DNA from: Vulcanisaeta distributa JCM 11217
Lineage (GTDB): Archaea; Thermoproteota; Thermoprotei; Thermoproteales; Thermocladiaceae
Direction: 5' to 3'
NCBI RefSeq assembly: GCF_001316005.1
Contig: NZ_BBBJ01000002.1
Span: 1-64,000, forward strand
Length of the DNA: 64,000 nt
The notes under the pieces were generated by a model. That model saw only the letters and a program-made list of their open reading frames with translations. It was not told the origin of the DNA and searched no databases. How positions within the stretch are numbered: position 1 is the first letter of the stretch; each line of letters opens with the position of its first letter. This document shows, one piece after another, positions 52,095 to 61,903 of this stretch. Made by a program: the position numbers and the translations under genes.

Positions 52095-53982
52095 TCAGTG
52101 GGTTAACCCAAGGCCCGAGTCAAGCGTTTCCTTAAACCTCCTCCACCAATTAATGTAGTCCTCATAATCCTCAAACCTCCACTCCTTGGAACCGACCTCC
52201 CTAGCCATCGTTGAGACCACATCCCTAGCCCTCTCACTCTCCCATGGCTTGGCTCCGCATTAGCTTCATGGAGTACTCAACGATCTCCCTATAAATGTCC
52301 TTATTGGTCGACATACCCGTTACTTCAAGGTACAGCTTATCAAGGACTGGCTCAGCCCATCCCCCCCTATGGAATCTACAAAGCCCTGCATCATCAATTA
52401 ACGCCTCGGCAATAGCCTGCTAAGCGATGACTTCGCGAAGTCCTCAGGACCCATGAAGGTGGGCGTGTAATTCGTCCAGTACCTGCCGAGCACGTACATT
52501 GGAGCGACCATGCCAGGGGGGGCCCAGTATAGGTTTGGTGTCATGTAGCCGTCGTTCCCGTATGCTACGTAAACCACCAAGTCCCTGAAGGACTTACCAA
52601 CCCTTAAGACCCTGTCGTGAAACATCTCATCAAGCTTCCTTGCGGCGACCCTGATTCCGTTTTCAGCAATTATCTTAAGAACCTCATTGGACTTCTCAAC
52701 AAAGCCCTTAATAACTTCCTTAGCCAGGCTCGCGTTTCTCCCTGAGTCGGTCTCTGGGTTAAACCTCATTGGGTCGAACACGGGCTTATCACCAAGCCCA
52801 ACCTCATCTGGCCTCAATAGTCCATGCTCAATCGCATCAAAGATCCAGGCAACCACGTGTCCCATCTCAATGGCGTCTAAGCGTACTGATCTATTAAGTC
52901 CACGAGTGGTACGGCCTCCTCAAATATGTAATTACCAATGAAGGGGCCCATGGCGTGGAACGGTTCGTAATCCACCTTCTTACCGTGCCAAACCTTCTTA
53001 CAAACAACTGAGCATCCGAAGTCACCGCAGTTATACCAACTCTTACTCCTGACAAAGACCTCGTCATTAAAGGGTTTCCAGAAAAGCCTCAGTATTGCTT
53101 CAACGTGTTGAATCCTCACCTCCCTGGGTAGGTATATGGACTTATAACCAAAGAGGGGCAGCAGCTCGCGGTAATGTGGGTAATTAACGCCGAAGGTGCC
53201 TCCAGTACCCATGCTCGGGTCAAACCTATACTTAATGGTCTTTTCATCCATGACCTGCCTAAAGGGCTTCTTAAAGGACTCAATCATTAACTTATTGATG
53301 AATTCCATATCATTGACCTTAGCGTACCTCGCCTTATGCGTACCACCAGCCACAAGGCCAACCACGTTATGGCCCATGGCGAGTGCGGTGCCTGGTCCAC
53401 CCCTGGCAGCGAAGTCCTCGGCGCCAAGCCTAAACTCACCCTTTATTGGATTAACATCAATGGACACTAAGGCGCCGTTATACGTACTCAGTGCCGCTGG
53501 ACCAACAACCACGGCCCTCGCGTTATACTTAACGAAGAAGTCCCTATAGGTGTCAAGCAGGTACTTCGTGAAGGCATAGGCGCCGTGGTAATTACCATAC
53601 TCAAAGACTGGGTCAATACTCCTCAACTCAATGCCATCGCTTGACAGGAAGATCACCGTTGGCCTCCTCGCCTTACCCGTTATCACCACGCATCGATGCC
53701 CGCCCCCCCCATGAACTTATACGCAGCACCGCCCAAGGCAGCTACATGGATTGTCTTCGTCATTGGGCTCTTGAAGACTGCGATTAACCTGTGGAAGCCC
53801 GGCATTTTACCGCCGACGAACGGGCCCATACCAATTATGAATGGCACACTTGGGTCAAGTGGGTCTAGGTTCCAGGTCCTCGCTTCATTATGTATCCGGA
53901 CGCCTAGCGTCACTGGTCCCTGTGCCGTCACATCCTCGATCTTCCAGGAATTCTCATTAAGGTCTAGCCTAAGTACCTTCAC
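52095..53982 (-). CDS. gor: Glyceraldehyde-3-phosphate:ferredoxin oxidoreductase, GAPOR (frameshifts)
   Basis: Tungstopterin enzyme of the aldehyde:ferredoxin oxidoreductase family that oxidises glyceraldehyde-3-phosphate to 3-phosphoglycerate in archaeal glycolysis. GAPOR-type N-terminus: RIHNEARTWNLDPLDPS, GMGPFVGGKMPGFHRL, VAALGGAAYKF. Then ARGGPGTALAMGHNVVGL, NCGDFGCSVVCKKVW (Fe-S cysteines), GNYIFEEAVP and a C-terminal Cys in IDDAGLCRFHRG. Breaks near 53685, 52870, 52400 and 52250. About 628 residues. GTG start 53982. A C8 near 53703 and a G7 near 52515 add Gly. Confidence 0.9.
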
Positions 53983-54114
53983 GCGTATTGCGTTTTCAAG
54001 CCTAATAATAGGCTTTCTTGAGTAATCTGTGAATAGGTAATACCTAACTTAATATGGGTGTTCAGAGAAATACTTATTAACCCATTACACCCAGTTATAC
54101 TCAGTAGACCCAGC

Positions 54115-54501
54115 ATGAGGATCAAGGAATTGATTAGGGATGGTGTCATATCCTGTAAATCCACCGACCCAATAACCTGTGCCGTTGCGAAAATGTACAT
54201 GCATAATGTTGGTAGTGTCCTTGTGATTGATGAGGATGAGAAGCCAGTGGGCATATTCACAGAGAGGGACCTGGTCAGGGTTGTGGCTGAGGGCATTAGC
54301 CTTGATACGCCATTAATGAAGGTTATGAGCAGGAAGTTAATAACTGCGAATACCTCGGAATCCGTGATCTCAGCAGCAATGAAGATGATTGAGAACAACA
54401 TAAGGCATTTACCTGTTGTTGAGGAGGGCAAAGCGGTCGGTATGGTGAGCATTAGGGACTTAGTGAGGGCATTAATGGCTCAGGAATTATCCTACCCGTA
54501 A
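54115..54501 (+). CDS. Tandem CBS-domain protein
   Basis: 129 residues from ATG 54115 made of two CBS motifs: TCAVAKMYMHNVGSVLVIDEDEKPVGIFTERDL and SVISAAMKMIENNIRHLPVVEEGKAVGMVSIRDL (each given in parts). Binds an adenosyl ligand such as AMP or SAM and likely regulates a partner. Stand-alone CBS pairs are frequent in archaea. Divergent from GAPOR; TATA-like elements (CTTATTAACCC) precede it. Confidence 0.9.
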   Translation: MRIKELIRDGVISCKSTDPITCAVAKMYMHNVGSVLVIDEDEKPVGIFTERDLVRVVAEGISLDTPLMKVMSRKLITANTSESVISAAMKMIENNIRHLPVVEEGKAVGMVSIRDLVRALMAQELSYP

Positions 54502-54643
54502 GGCGTGTCCAAGTTAATTAAGTAAAACCAATTCCCATTACAGACCATGTTGTAGCTTATCGCACATAGATTAAGGATTTACGTTGAGGAAAATACGTAA
54601 ATTTATGTGTAATTTTAAGGCAAAATATTTCTAACACCCTGTG

Positions 54644-54829
54644 TTACGCGGCCTTATACTTTCCGTCAGTCTTTACTACCTTTCCATCCTTTATTAACCT
54701 CGTAAGCTGTGCCTTAACGACATTTACCCTCTCCTCACCAACGGCCTTCGCAATCTCCTCCGCGGTGAATTCCTTACCCTTATTGCTCGTGAGGTAATCA
54801 AGGATCTTCTTCTTTATTCCCTCGACCAT
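54644..54829 (-). CDS. 61-residue winged-helix DNA-binding protein
   Basis: VEGIKKKILDYLTSNKGKEFTAEEIAKAVG followed by VVKAQLTRLIKDGKVVKTDGKYK: a helix-turn-helix with a wing, very basic C-terminal half. Size and charge suit an abundant nucleoid or regulatory protein of Thermoproteales; no exact family named. Upstream (54830-54880) carries TTATAAAGATATT, likely promoter. Confidence 0.72.
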   Translation of the reverse strand: MVEGIKKKILDYLTSNKGKEFTAEEIAKAVGEERVNVVKAQLTRLIKDGKVVKTDGKYKAA

Positions 54830-55114
54830 ACAATGTAAATACTACTTCTTTAGGTTATAAAGATATTGCCTTTATATTTGTGAAGTATCAACCGTAATTT
54901 GCTAGGGCAATTAATGATATAATTAAATACACGAACATCACTAGTTCCTGAATTACTCCCTGGGTAAAATCCCTAGCTCTCCATAATCCCAACATTCGAT
55001 TTATTGCTAATTTTAGGAGAACGAGTATTATTATTCACCTGTAGAAAGAGTGTCTAATTTTTAATTACCGTGGGCAACAACCTATTATATTAGTTCCAAC
55101 ATTACCTCTCAGTA

Positions 55115-56134
55115 ATGAATGGGTTTAGGGCGTATTATGATGATGGGATTGTGATTGAGCATGGGAATAAGCGTTTCATAATTGACCCATTGAGGAAGCC
55201 CGGTGGATCCTTTAATGCCGTGTTAATAACCCATGGGCACAGGGATCACGTGAATCCAAGGGCTCTTCACAAAGTCTCGCCTCTCGTAATGAGTAGCGAG
55301 ACCGCAGCCATAATTAGGGCGCGTGATGGTGATTACCTCAGGCATTTCGCGGTTGGTCCAGGATCTAGGCTCATTATTGATGATGTAGTGATTGAATCCT
55401 TTAACGCCGGCCATGTGATCGGTAGTCTATCCTACGTACTTGACTTTGGAGATCTAAGGGTTGGCGTTACGGGGGGGGACTTTAATGTGGAACCATCAAT
55501 ACTACTTGACGGTGCCAAGGGGGCTTAATGTCGATGTTTTGATAATGGAGGCCACGTATGGCGACCCGGATTACGTGTTTCCAAGTAGGCGTGAGATCTA
55601 TGATGAATTAAGGGCTATTGCCGAGGATAGCGTTAAGGATGGCATTACGGTATTCATGGGCCAACCACTTGGTCGCGGTCAGGAACTCACAGCGTTACTC
55701 AAGGATTACCCAATCTATGTGGAACCCAGTGTTAAGGTGATTAATAATGCCCTGGCTTGAGACATGGCGCCGTGGCCAGCGGCTTACCGCCTGCCGGTTC
55801 TATACTTATCACGGGTGTTCCTAGGGATATTACGTGGTTCATTAAAGTCCTGAGGAGTAGGTATAGGAGTGTTAGGATTACCGCATTAAGTGGTATGTAC
55901 GCTAGGCGTTCAAGGGCCACCCGATTAAGGCAGCTTGGCGTGAATGCAATACCACTCAGTAGCCACTCTGACTTTCCAGGGCTTGTGGACTTCGTATTAA
56001 GCAGCGGGGCTAAGCTCGTATACACCGTTTATGGAAACGCCGCGAGATTTGCGAGGTACCTAAGGCATGAATTAGGTATTATGGCTAGGCCGTTGCCTAA
56101 GCGTAGTCAATTAACCATGGATTACTTCCTATGA
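55115..56134 (+). CDS. Metallo-beta-lactamase exonuclease-like protein (two frameshifts)
   Basis: About 340 residues in three frames. Metal sites: ITHGHRDHVNP (HxHxDH), FNAGHVIGSLSYVLDF and VGVTGDFN, LIMEATYGDP, and the C-terminal PLSSHSDFPGLVDFV, KLVYTVYGNAARFARYL. Resembles COG1236-type/Artemis-like exonucleases that process RNA or DNA ends. The G8 at 55471-55478 adds a Gly; breaks near 55522 (one G too many) and 55752 (one G missing). Whether the substrate is RNA or DNA is not clear from sequence. Confidence 0.85.
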
Positions 56135-56162
56135 TATTATGATATAATGCTTAAATTAATGA

Positions 56163-57000
56163 ATGAGGTCGGAAGCATTAATGAGGCCAATAATAACGTT
56201 ACTTACGGATTTCGGTTATGAGTCATACTTCGTACCATCAATGAAGGGCGTAATACTTAGTCTAAACCCCCCCAGTGCCGTGATAATTGATATAACGCAT
56301 GCAATACCGCAATTCAATGTGTATAAGGCGGCATTCACATTATGGGCCTCCTACAAGTATTTTCCCAGGGACACAATACATGTGGTGGTTGTTGATCCGG
56401 GGGGGGTTGGCACGTCGAGGAGGGCAATCGCCATTAAGACGAGGAATTACTACTTCGTTGGGCCTGACAATGGCGTGTTGATGATGGCTGCCGAGGATGA
56501 TGGTATAATTGAAATAAGGGCTATTGAGAATAGGGAGTTCATGAGACCTGTGGTGTCGAGTACGTTCCATGGGCGTGACATATTCGCGCCTGTGGCGGCC
56601 TACCTAAGCCTTGGTCTTGATATATCATTGCTTGGGCCTAGGGTTACGGACCCCCCCGTTAGGCTTCAGGGCATTACGAATAGGGTCTCCAGGGGGGGAT
56701 TTGCCAGCTCAGCCATTATATACATTGATCACTTCGGTAATGCGTACACAGGTATTAGGGAGAGTGATCTTGGGGGGGTTCTTGGTCTTGAGTATGGCAA
56801 TGAGTTGCGCATAGTCATACCCAGGAGGAATGTCGACCTTAAGGTCAGGTTCTTAAGGAGTTATGGCTATGCCAATGAGGGTGAGGCCTTGGCGCTCATT
56901 AATAGTGAGGGCTTTCTCGAGCTCTCAATAAACAGGCAACTTTGCTCAAAGGTTTGGTGTTGAGGAGGGTGATGAGGTTGAGGTCTCGGTCATTAAATGA
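56163..57000 (+). CDS. SAM hydroxide adenosyltransferase, DUF62 family (C-terminal frameshift)
   Basis: Hydrolyses SAM to adenosine and methionine using a water/hydroxide, the archaeal branch of the chlorinase/fluorinase fold. ITLLTDFGYESYFV, MKGVILSLN, DITHAIPQFNVYKAAFTL, VVDPG.VG, VGPDNGVL, FHGRDIFAPVAAY and YIDHFGNAYT. C-terminal VEEGDEVEVSVIK lies in another frame; a one-base change near 56944 reaches TGA 56998-57000. ATG 56181 may be the real start. C7/G7/G8 runs near 56267, 56400, 56652, 56693 and 56774. Confidence 0.9.
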
Positions 57001-57543
57001 GTATATTACCTGACGCGTAATTGAGTAGTTCCCTGAAGTTTCTCATTAGTGATGCATCATCAACGATGTACTGCCTGGGTACTTTACCATTAATTATCTT
57101 CACGCCCTCCATTTCCAATAACTTAAGTTTTACGTTAATATCACCCGCCGAGTAGCCGCCCAATGAACCGTCGCTCTTAATGACCCTATGACACGGGACA
57201 AGAACGGGGAGCTTGTTGGCGCTGGCCAACTTACCGATGGCTCTTGGCTAGTATTTAATAACCGAGCTAATTGGGCGTAGGTGGCGACTTTTCCTCTCGG
57301 TATTGATAACATGGCTACCTGCGCCAAGCCAAGCAGGCCAGGGCTTAGTTCTAAGTGCCTAATTATTTCCTGCGGCTTTACTAGCCCCATTATATACCTC
57401 ATTATAGTCTCGCCAATCGGGCTTATGGTCTCCCTATTAATTCCATCAGTTCCAACCCTAACCCTAACCTCCCGAATTCTATCACCGTAAATACACACCT
57501 CCAAGGCGCCAACATCACTAAGAAGCAGTGTTATGCAACGCAT
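56993..57543 (-). CDS. ogt: O6-alkylguanine-DNA alkyltransferase (frameshifted)
   Basis: Removes alkyl groups from O6-guanine onto its own cysteine. C-terminal domain: PRGKVATYAQLARLL, helix-turn-helix, then the active site VLVPCHRVIKSDGSLGGYSAG. Break near 57247 (one C missing; RAIGKLASANK). About 183 residues. Start 57543. Its end overlaps the SAM hydrolase gene by 8 bases. Confidence 0.94.
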
Positions 57544-57594
57544 TTTAATTCAATTAACTAGGAGGCCTTAAAAACCCTGTCCCGATACACATAC

Positions 57595-57876
57595 GTGGCT
57601 GTTAAGGTTAAGTTAGCTGGTGTTTTAAGGGCATTGGCCCTCGGTAAGGAGTACGTGGAACTCAATGGAGTTACTACGGTGAGGGATGTTATTCATGGGC
57701 TTAAGTCAATAAATGAGAAGTTATTCAGGAGGGTTTTTGATTCAGCGAGGGGTGAGTTGGCGCCTGACATCTACATCGCGGTTAATGACGTAGATATAAG
57801 GTTGCTTAAGGGCCTTGATACGCCTATCAAGGATGGCGATGAGGTTTTAATACTGGCTTACATCCATGGTGGTTAA
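57595..57876 (+). CDS. MoaD/ThiS-fold small archaeal modifier protein (SAMP-like)
   Basis: 93 residues: VKVKLAGVLRALALGKEYVEL, TVRDVIHGLKSIN, IYIAVNDVDIRLLKGLDTPIKDGDEVLIL (in parts), ending in a Gly-Gly. The beta-grasp fold with terminal diglycine is activated by an E1/UbaA enzyme for thiolation of tRNA, molybdopterin (or tungstopterin) synthesis or protein tagging. GTG 57595 start. Five bases separate it from the Cgi121-like gene. Confidence 0.87.
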   Translation: MAVKVKLAGVLRALALGKEYVELNGVTTVRDVIHGLKSINEKLFRRVFDSARGELAPDIYIAVNDVDIRLLKGLDTPIKDGDEVLILAYIHGG

Positions 57877-57881
57877 TAACC

Positions 57882-58407
57882 ATGAATTACCTAATCAGGT
57901 TGAGTAGCGACATTGGTGACTTAAGGATTTGGCTTGCGACCGTGATACTAACGAGACCCTTCGACGATGAGGTATTGAGTAGGGTTAAGTCGCTGACGAG
58001 TGAATGCCCCCCCAATTCATTAATATCAATAGTGCCTGCGAGGAAGGTATTAAGTCCGTGGCACATGATATACCCAGCGTACCTAAGCCTTAGGGATTAC
58101 GTGAGGGGGTTTATCGAGGTTTAGAGATCCTGGGCTTGGAGCGTTGACTTACATGGCAGGTACAACGCAGTTAAGGAAGGGGTTGAGTATGATGAACCCT
58201 ATTGGTAATGATCAGTTATCAATCATAATAATGGGTATAAATGATTGCGTGTATGACCTGGTAAACAAGGTAGTTAATATACTTAGGGATTTCATGGAGG
58301 ATTTAATTATTGGTGTTGGTTGCCATAGGGTTTATGATGGCTTATTTAAGTCGATCGATGATTTCATGAACGCATTAATTAGTAAGTATATTGAAGAGTT
58401 CACGTGA
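57882..58407 (+). CDS. Cgi121-like KEOPS subunit (frameshifted)
   Basis: The two pieces join near 58107 if a G5 is read as G4 (VRGLSRFRDPGLGALTYMAGTTQLRKGL). The motif MAGTTQLRKGLSMM resembles the signature of Cgi121, which delivers tRNA to the KEOPS complex for t6A37 formation. About 174 residues, alpha/beta. Assignment rests on this motif and length and is moderate. Adjacent SAMP-like gene fits a tRNA-modification setting. Confidence 0.58.
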
Positions 58408-58468
58408 TCTTTGCGGCAATTCTTGCAGTTAATAATTTATAATTCCAGCGGGGGGGTTCGGGAGGTTA

Positions 58469-59681
58469 ATGGATAGGCTATTCTATACCGCGAGGGATGA
58501 GGAGATAATTAATGGTGAGGCTACGGATGTTTATTTCCTAAGGACTGTTGAGGTCCTTAAGGCGGCTGGGCTTGATAAGGTTAGGGTTAGGGCTGAGTTT
58601 CACGTTGTTAATTTACCGAGGAATTACAAGTGGGCGGTATTTGCGGGCTTAAAGGAGGTGATTAATATTGCCGTCGCTAAGGAATTGCCAATAACCATAT
58701 ACGCGATGCCTGAGGGTACATTGTTTAGAGCTAATGAGCCTATAATGGTTATTGAGGGTAATTACGTGGATTTCGCCGTCTACGAAACAACGTTCCTGGG
58801 AATACTTAGGCATTACAGCTCGGTGGCTAGTAAGGCGGCCAGGATTAAGAAGCTGGCTGGTGATAAGTCATGCATATTCTTTGGTGCCAGGGTTGTGCAC
58901 CCCGCAGTACAGCCAATGGTTGATAGGGCATCCTACATAGGGGGTTGTGATGGTGTTGCGGGCGTGATAGGGGGGGCTAGGTTAATAGGGATTAAGCCAA
59001 GCGGTACAATGCCCCCACGCATTAATGATAGTGTTTAGGCACGCAACCGGTGACCACACGCTCGCCTGGGCCTGGTTCGATAAGGTAATGCCCAGTGACG
59101 TACCGAGGATAGTGCTTGTTGACACGTTCTTTGATGAGCGTGAGGAGTCAATGATTGCCGCAAAACTACTTGGTAATAAGTTGTACGGTGTTAGGTTAGA
59201 CACACCAAGTAGTAGGCGTGGTAATATGGAGGCCATCGCCCGTGAGGTTAGGTGGACCCTGGACCTGGCTGGTTATAAGAATGTGAAGATACTAGTCAGT
59301 GGTGGCGTTGATGAGGATGACGTGGTCAAGCTAAGGGATGTCGTTGACATGTTCGGCGTTGGTACATCAATAGCCTTCCCACCAAGTGTTGATATTAGTA
59401 TGGATATAGTGGAGGCTTATGACGAGAAGAGTGGGCGTTGGGTGCCAATAACGAAGCGCGGTAAATTACCAGGCTTTAAGCAGGTATATAGATGTAGGGG
59501 TACCTTAGACGATCAAGTGGTTCCGTGGGATGCCGAGCCCGCGTCTTGCCCAGACGGTTCTAAGCCGGTTCCCCCCCTACTCAGGAAGTTTGTCGATAAT
59601 GGTAAAGCCGTAGAGTCAATACCCAGCGATCAGGAGATTAGGGATTATGTGCTTGATCAATTGAAATATGCCGAAATGTAG
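58469..59681 (+). CDS. pncB: Nicotinate phosphoribosyltransferase (frameshifted)
   Basis: Makes nicotinate mononucleotide from nicotinate and PRPP in NAD salvage. [61 protein letters not shown] and [11 protein letters not shown], then [12 protein letters not shown] across a break near 59012 (one C too many), [36 protein letters not shown] and [13 protein letters not shown]-terminal Cys pairs (YRCRGT, ASCPDGS). About 404 residues. G7 runs precede the start (58450) and lie near 58970. Confidence 0.93.
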
Positions 59682-59798
59682 CTATTGCTTATTATTTATT
59701 CATCAATTGAAAATTAAACGATAATGAGAGTCTCCAGGGCGAGTTCCGAGCCAAAGAATAGGTTATTTTCTATTTTTAAGGAAAAATCACCGTTAAGC

Positions 59799-59891
59799 TC
59801 ACAATTCCTCTTCCCACTCCTCCTCAAATTCCTCCCACTCTTCCTCCTCCTCACCCTCCCATTCCTCCTCTTCCATAACTAGGTTGTTCAT
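59799..59891 (-). CDS. 30-residue Glu/Trp microprotein
   Basis: ATG 59891-59889 to TGA 59801-59799. After MNNLVM the rest is almost only Glu, with Trp or Phe at spaced positions (EEEW, EEEW, EEF, EEEW). Upstream on the minus strand are TATA-like CTTTTAAG (59915-59908) and CTTTTTAAG further out, giving a very short leader. Not the antisense of another gene. Function unknown; the purine-rich strand could also be a structural RNA element. Net charge strongly negative. Confidence 0.5.
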   Translation of the reverse strand: MNNLVMEEEEWEGEEEEEWEEFEEEWEEEL

Positions 59892-60028
59892 GCTCGATCA
59901 ATGATGACTTAAAAGAATTCTTAAAAAGCATTACCTATATGCTTAATTCGTCTGTATTATCACCTCACGAGGCTCTATCCTTATTCTTTTTACGCTCAAT
60001 CCTTAATAATTTCATGAGGTAGGTGTGG

Positions 60029-60036
60029 TTTATAAA
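60029..60036 (+). promoter_or_regulatory. TATA box upstream of the THUMP gene
   Basis: GTTTATAAAAGG at 60028-60039 is a strong archaeal TATA element. With transcription starting about 25 bases downstream, near 60058, the leader would be about 12 bases before GTG 60070 and would include the G7 at 60058-60064, which may stand for an AGGGG ribosome-binding motif. This argues against the upstream GTG at 60025 as the start. Confidence 0.55.
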
Positions 60037-60069
60037 AGGTTAAGGCGAGGTATAATAGGGGGGGTTCAT

Positions 60070-60609
60070 GTGGATTTCAATTTAGTCATATCCACAGGAA
60101 GGAGGTTAGAGGGTAGGTGCGCTGATGAGCTTAAGTACATTGGTGATTTAGTTGGTATGAGGATTGCCCAGACATCCTTCACGGGCTTTGACGGGCTTAT
60201 AACGGGCTACGTGGATGGTGACCCAGTGGAATTCACTAGGAGGTTGAGGGAGCTCGTTAGTAGTGGTCGTTATGTTCCGCGCTTTGTGCTTAAGGTCGTG
60301 CCTATAATGAGGACCGTGAAGACCGATATTGAGGAGATTAGTAAGGCGGCTGTTGAGTTGGCAGGTAGGTATTTAAGCCCTAACGAGACGTACAAGGTTG
60401 AGGTTAGGAAGAGGGGTGTTGACTTGGATAGGATGGAAATCATTGACTCAATAGCCTCGAAGATAAGTAATAAGGTTAAGCTCGAGAACCCAGATAAGAT
60501 TATTCAAGTGGAGGTATTCCCATCAAGGACTGGGATAAGCATCATTAGGGAGGATGATATTTTCTCTCTTATGAAGATCAACGTAAATACTCAGCAGGGT
60601 AATGGGTAA
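60070..60609 (+). CDS. THUMP-domain protein (Tan1-like)
   Basis: About 180 residues: VISTGRRLEGRCADELKYIGDLVG near the start, a C-terminal THUMP fold with TYKVEVRKRGVDLDRMEIIDSIASKI and VEVFPSRTGISII. THUMP proteins of the Tan1 type help place acetyl-cytidine on tRNA. I place the start at GTG 60070 because of the promoter; the frame is open to GTG 60025. No catalytic domain follows, so a partner acetyltransferase is expected. Confidence 0.78.
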   Translation: MDFNLVISTGRRLEGRCADELKYIGDLVGMRIAQTSFTGFDGLITGYVDGDPVEFTRRLRELVSSGRYVPRFVLKVVPIMRTVKTDIEEISKAAVELAGRYLSPNETYKVEVRKRGVDLDRMEIIDSIASKISNKVKLENPDKIIQVEVFPSRTGISIIREDDIFSLMKINVNTQQGNG

Positions 60610-60662
60610 TTCATTAATCAACTAACCATAATCCTTTAATTTTCTCACGGCACTCCAATTTG

Positions 60663-61496
60663 ATGGAGGTAACAGTCATTGGAACTGGCAGGATGGGTAG
60701 TGCATTAGTTAAGAGATTGGCTAAGCAGGGCTTTGACGTTTATGCATGGAATAGAACCAGGGATAAGTTGAGAGATTTACCTGCAAAAGCCATTGATGAT
60801 ATTTCGCAGGCCAGGGGGGGAATAACGTTCATTTTTGTTTCCGATGACGAGGCGTTAAATGCAGTTAAGGGCGTTGGCGGTGACGTGATCGTGCTATCAG
60901 GGACCTATAGCATTAGCGCCGTTACTGCACTCAATGTTAGATTCACGGGTATGGGTAAGGGATTACTTGCGGCTCCAGTTGTTGGGGGGCCTGGTGATGT
61001 TGAGAATGGTACGGCAGTATACCTGGTGGGCGGACCCGAGACAACGTATCAAAGGGTTAAGGAAGTATTTGATAAGTTGGGTATTGTGATTAGGCTGCCG
61101 ACGGCTGAGTCAGCAATGGCGCTCAAATTAGCCTATAACGCATTCTTAATAGGTACAATGGCATTACTCGGCGAGTACATCGTGCTTGGCAGGACATATG
61201 GGGGGGTCGATGATGATACATTGAGAGTGTTATTAACAAAGACGGTGTTTAGGGATGTGGCCGAGAAATACCTTGACAGGATGCTTAAGCCTAAATCGCC
61301 GCCATCATTCACGCTAGCCCTGGCCGCTAAGGACGTGCATTACGCCGTTAAGGCCGCGGGTGATGCTAAGTCGCCGTTAGTCGTTTCCTCAGCCGTTAAA
61401 TCACTGTATGAGTTGCTGGCTACCCTTGGCTTTGGTAATGAGGATTACGTCAGGGCCGGCTTACTCGAGCTTATTGGCGGTTTAAAGGAAAAATAA
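60663..61496 (+). CDS. Beta-hydroxyacid dehydrogenase (6-PGDH/3-HIBADH family)
   Basis: 277 residues. VTVIGTGRMGSALVKRLAKQGFDVYAWNRT is the NADP(H)-binding fold (Arg after the second strand favours NADP); LLAAPVVGGPGDVENGT carries the substrate loop, where G6 is native-like; AMALKLAYNAFLIG has the catalytic Lys, followed by NPKSPPSFT-like KPKSPPSFTLALAAKDV. Substrate (succinic semialdehyde, glyoxylate or hydroxyisobutyrate) unknown. Intact. G7 near 60817 and 61199. Confidence 0.9.
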   Translation: MEVTVIGTGRMGSALVKRLAKQGFDVYAWNRTRDKLRDLPAKAIDDISQARGGITFIFVSDDEALNAVKGVGGDVIVLSGTYSISAVTALNVRFTGMGKGLLAAPVVGGPGDVENGTAVYLVGGPETTYQRVKEVFDKLGIVIRLPTAESAMALKLAYNAFLIGTMALLGEYIVLGRTYGGVDDDTLRVLLTKTVFRDVAEKYLDRMLKPKSPPSFTLALAAKDVHYAVKAAGDAKSPLVVSSAVKSLYELLATLGFGNEDYVRAGLLELIGGLKEK

Positions 61497-61528
61497 TGCT
61501 TATTAAGTCCACAGTTTAATCGTGCATG

Positions 61529-61837
61529 ATGAGCGAGAGCGCCAAGGTTGAGGTTGAGAGGGTTTACGTAATTAATCTAAGGAGGACTAGGGAGGTTTCA
61601 AGGACTAAGAGGTCTCCATACGCTGTGAGGTTAATTAGGAAGTTCGTGGCTAGGCACATGAAGGTTGATCCTGAGAAGGTTAAGATTGATAATAGTGTTA
61701 ATGAGTATGTTTGGTCCAGGGGTATTGAGAAGCCTCCCAGAAGGATTGAGGTGAAGGTCACTAAGTATAGTGATGGCACTGTTAAGGTTACGTTGAACGT
61801 TCCCGAAAAGGCTGAGGAGAAGGCTGAGTCGAAGTAG
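61529..61837 (+). CDS. rpl31e: Ribosomal protein eL31
   Basis: 102 residues. [37 protein letters not shown] (in parts), [27 protein letters not shown]. Archaeal/eukaryal large-subunit protein. Acidic/Lys C-terminal tail. ATG 61526 and 61529 adjoin. Usually beside aIF6 in archaea; here followed by the AAA ATPase. Confidence 0.96.
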   Translation: MSESAKVEVERVYVINLRRTREVSRTKRSPYAVRLIRKFVARHMKVDPEKVKIDNSVNEYVWSRGIEKPPRRIEVKVTKYSDGTVKVTLNVPEKAEEKAESK

Positions 61838-61903
61838 CTGTTTATACCTAGTGCTTCCTGAATTAGCCGATTCTTTTTAAAGGGCTTTTTATCCCTCATT
61901 AAC

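Noticed and set aside
54888-54995. 36-codon minus-strand frame with one hydrophobic helix
   Set aside because: It is open further upstream but lacks a good start, shows no known motif, and could be chance in AT-rich sequence. The rest of 54830-55114 shows only promoter-like AT stretches.
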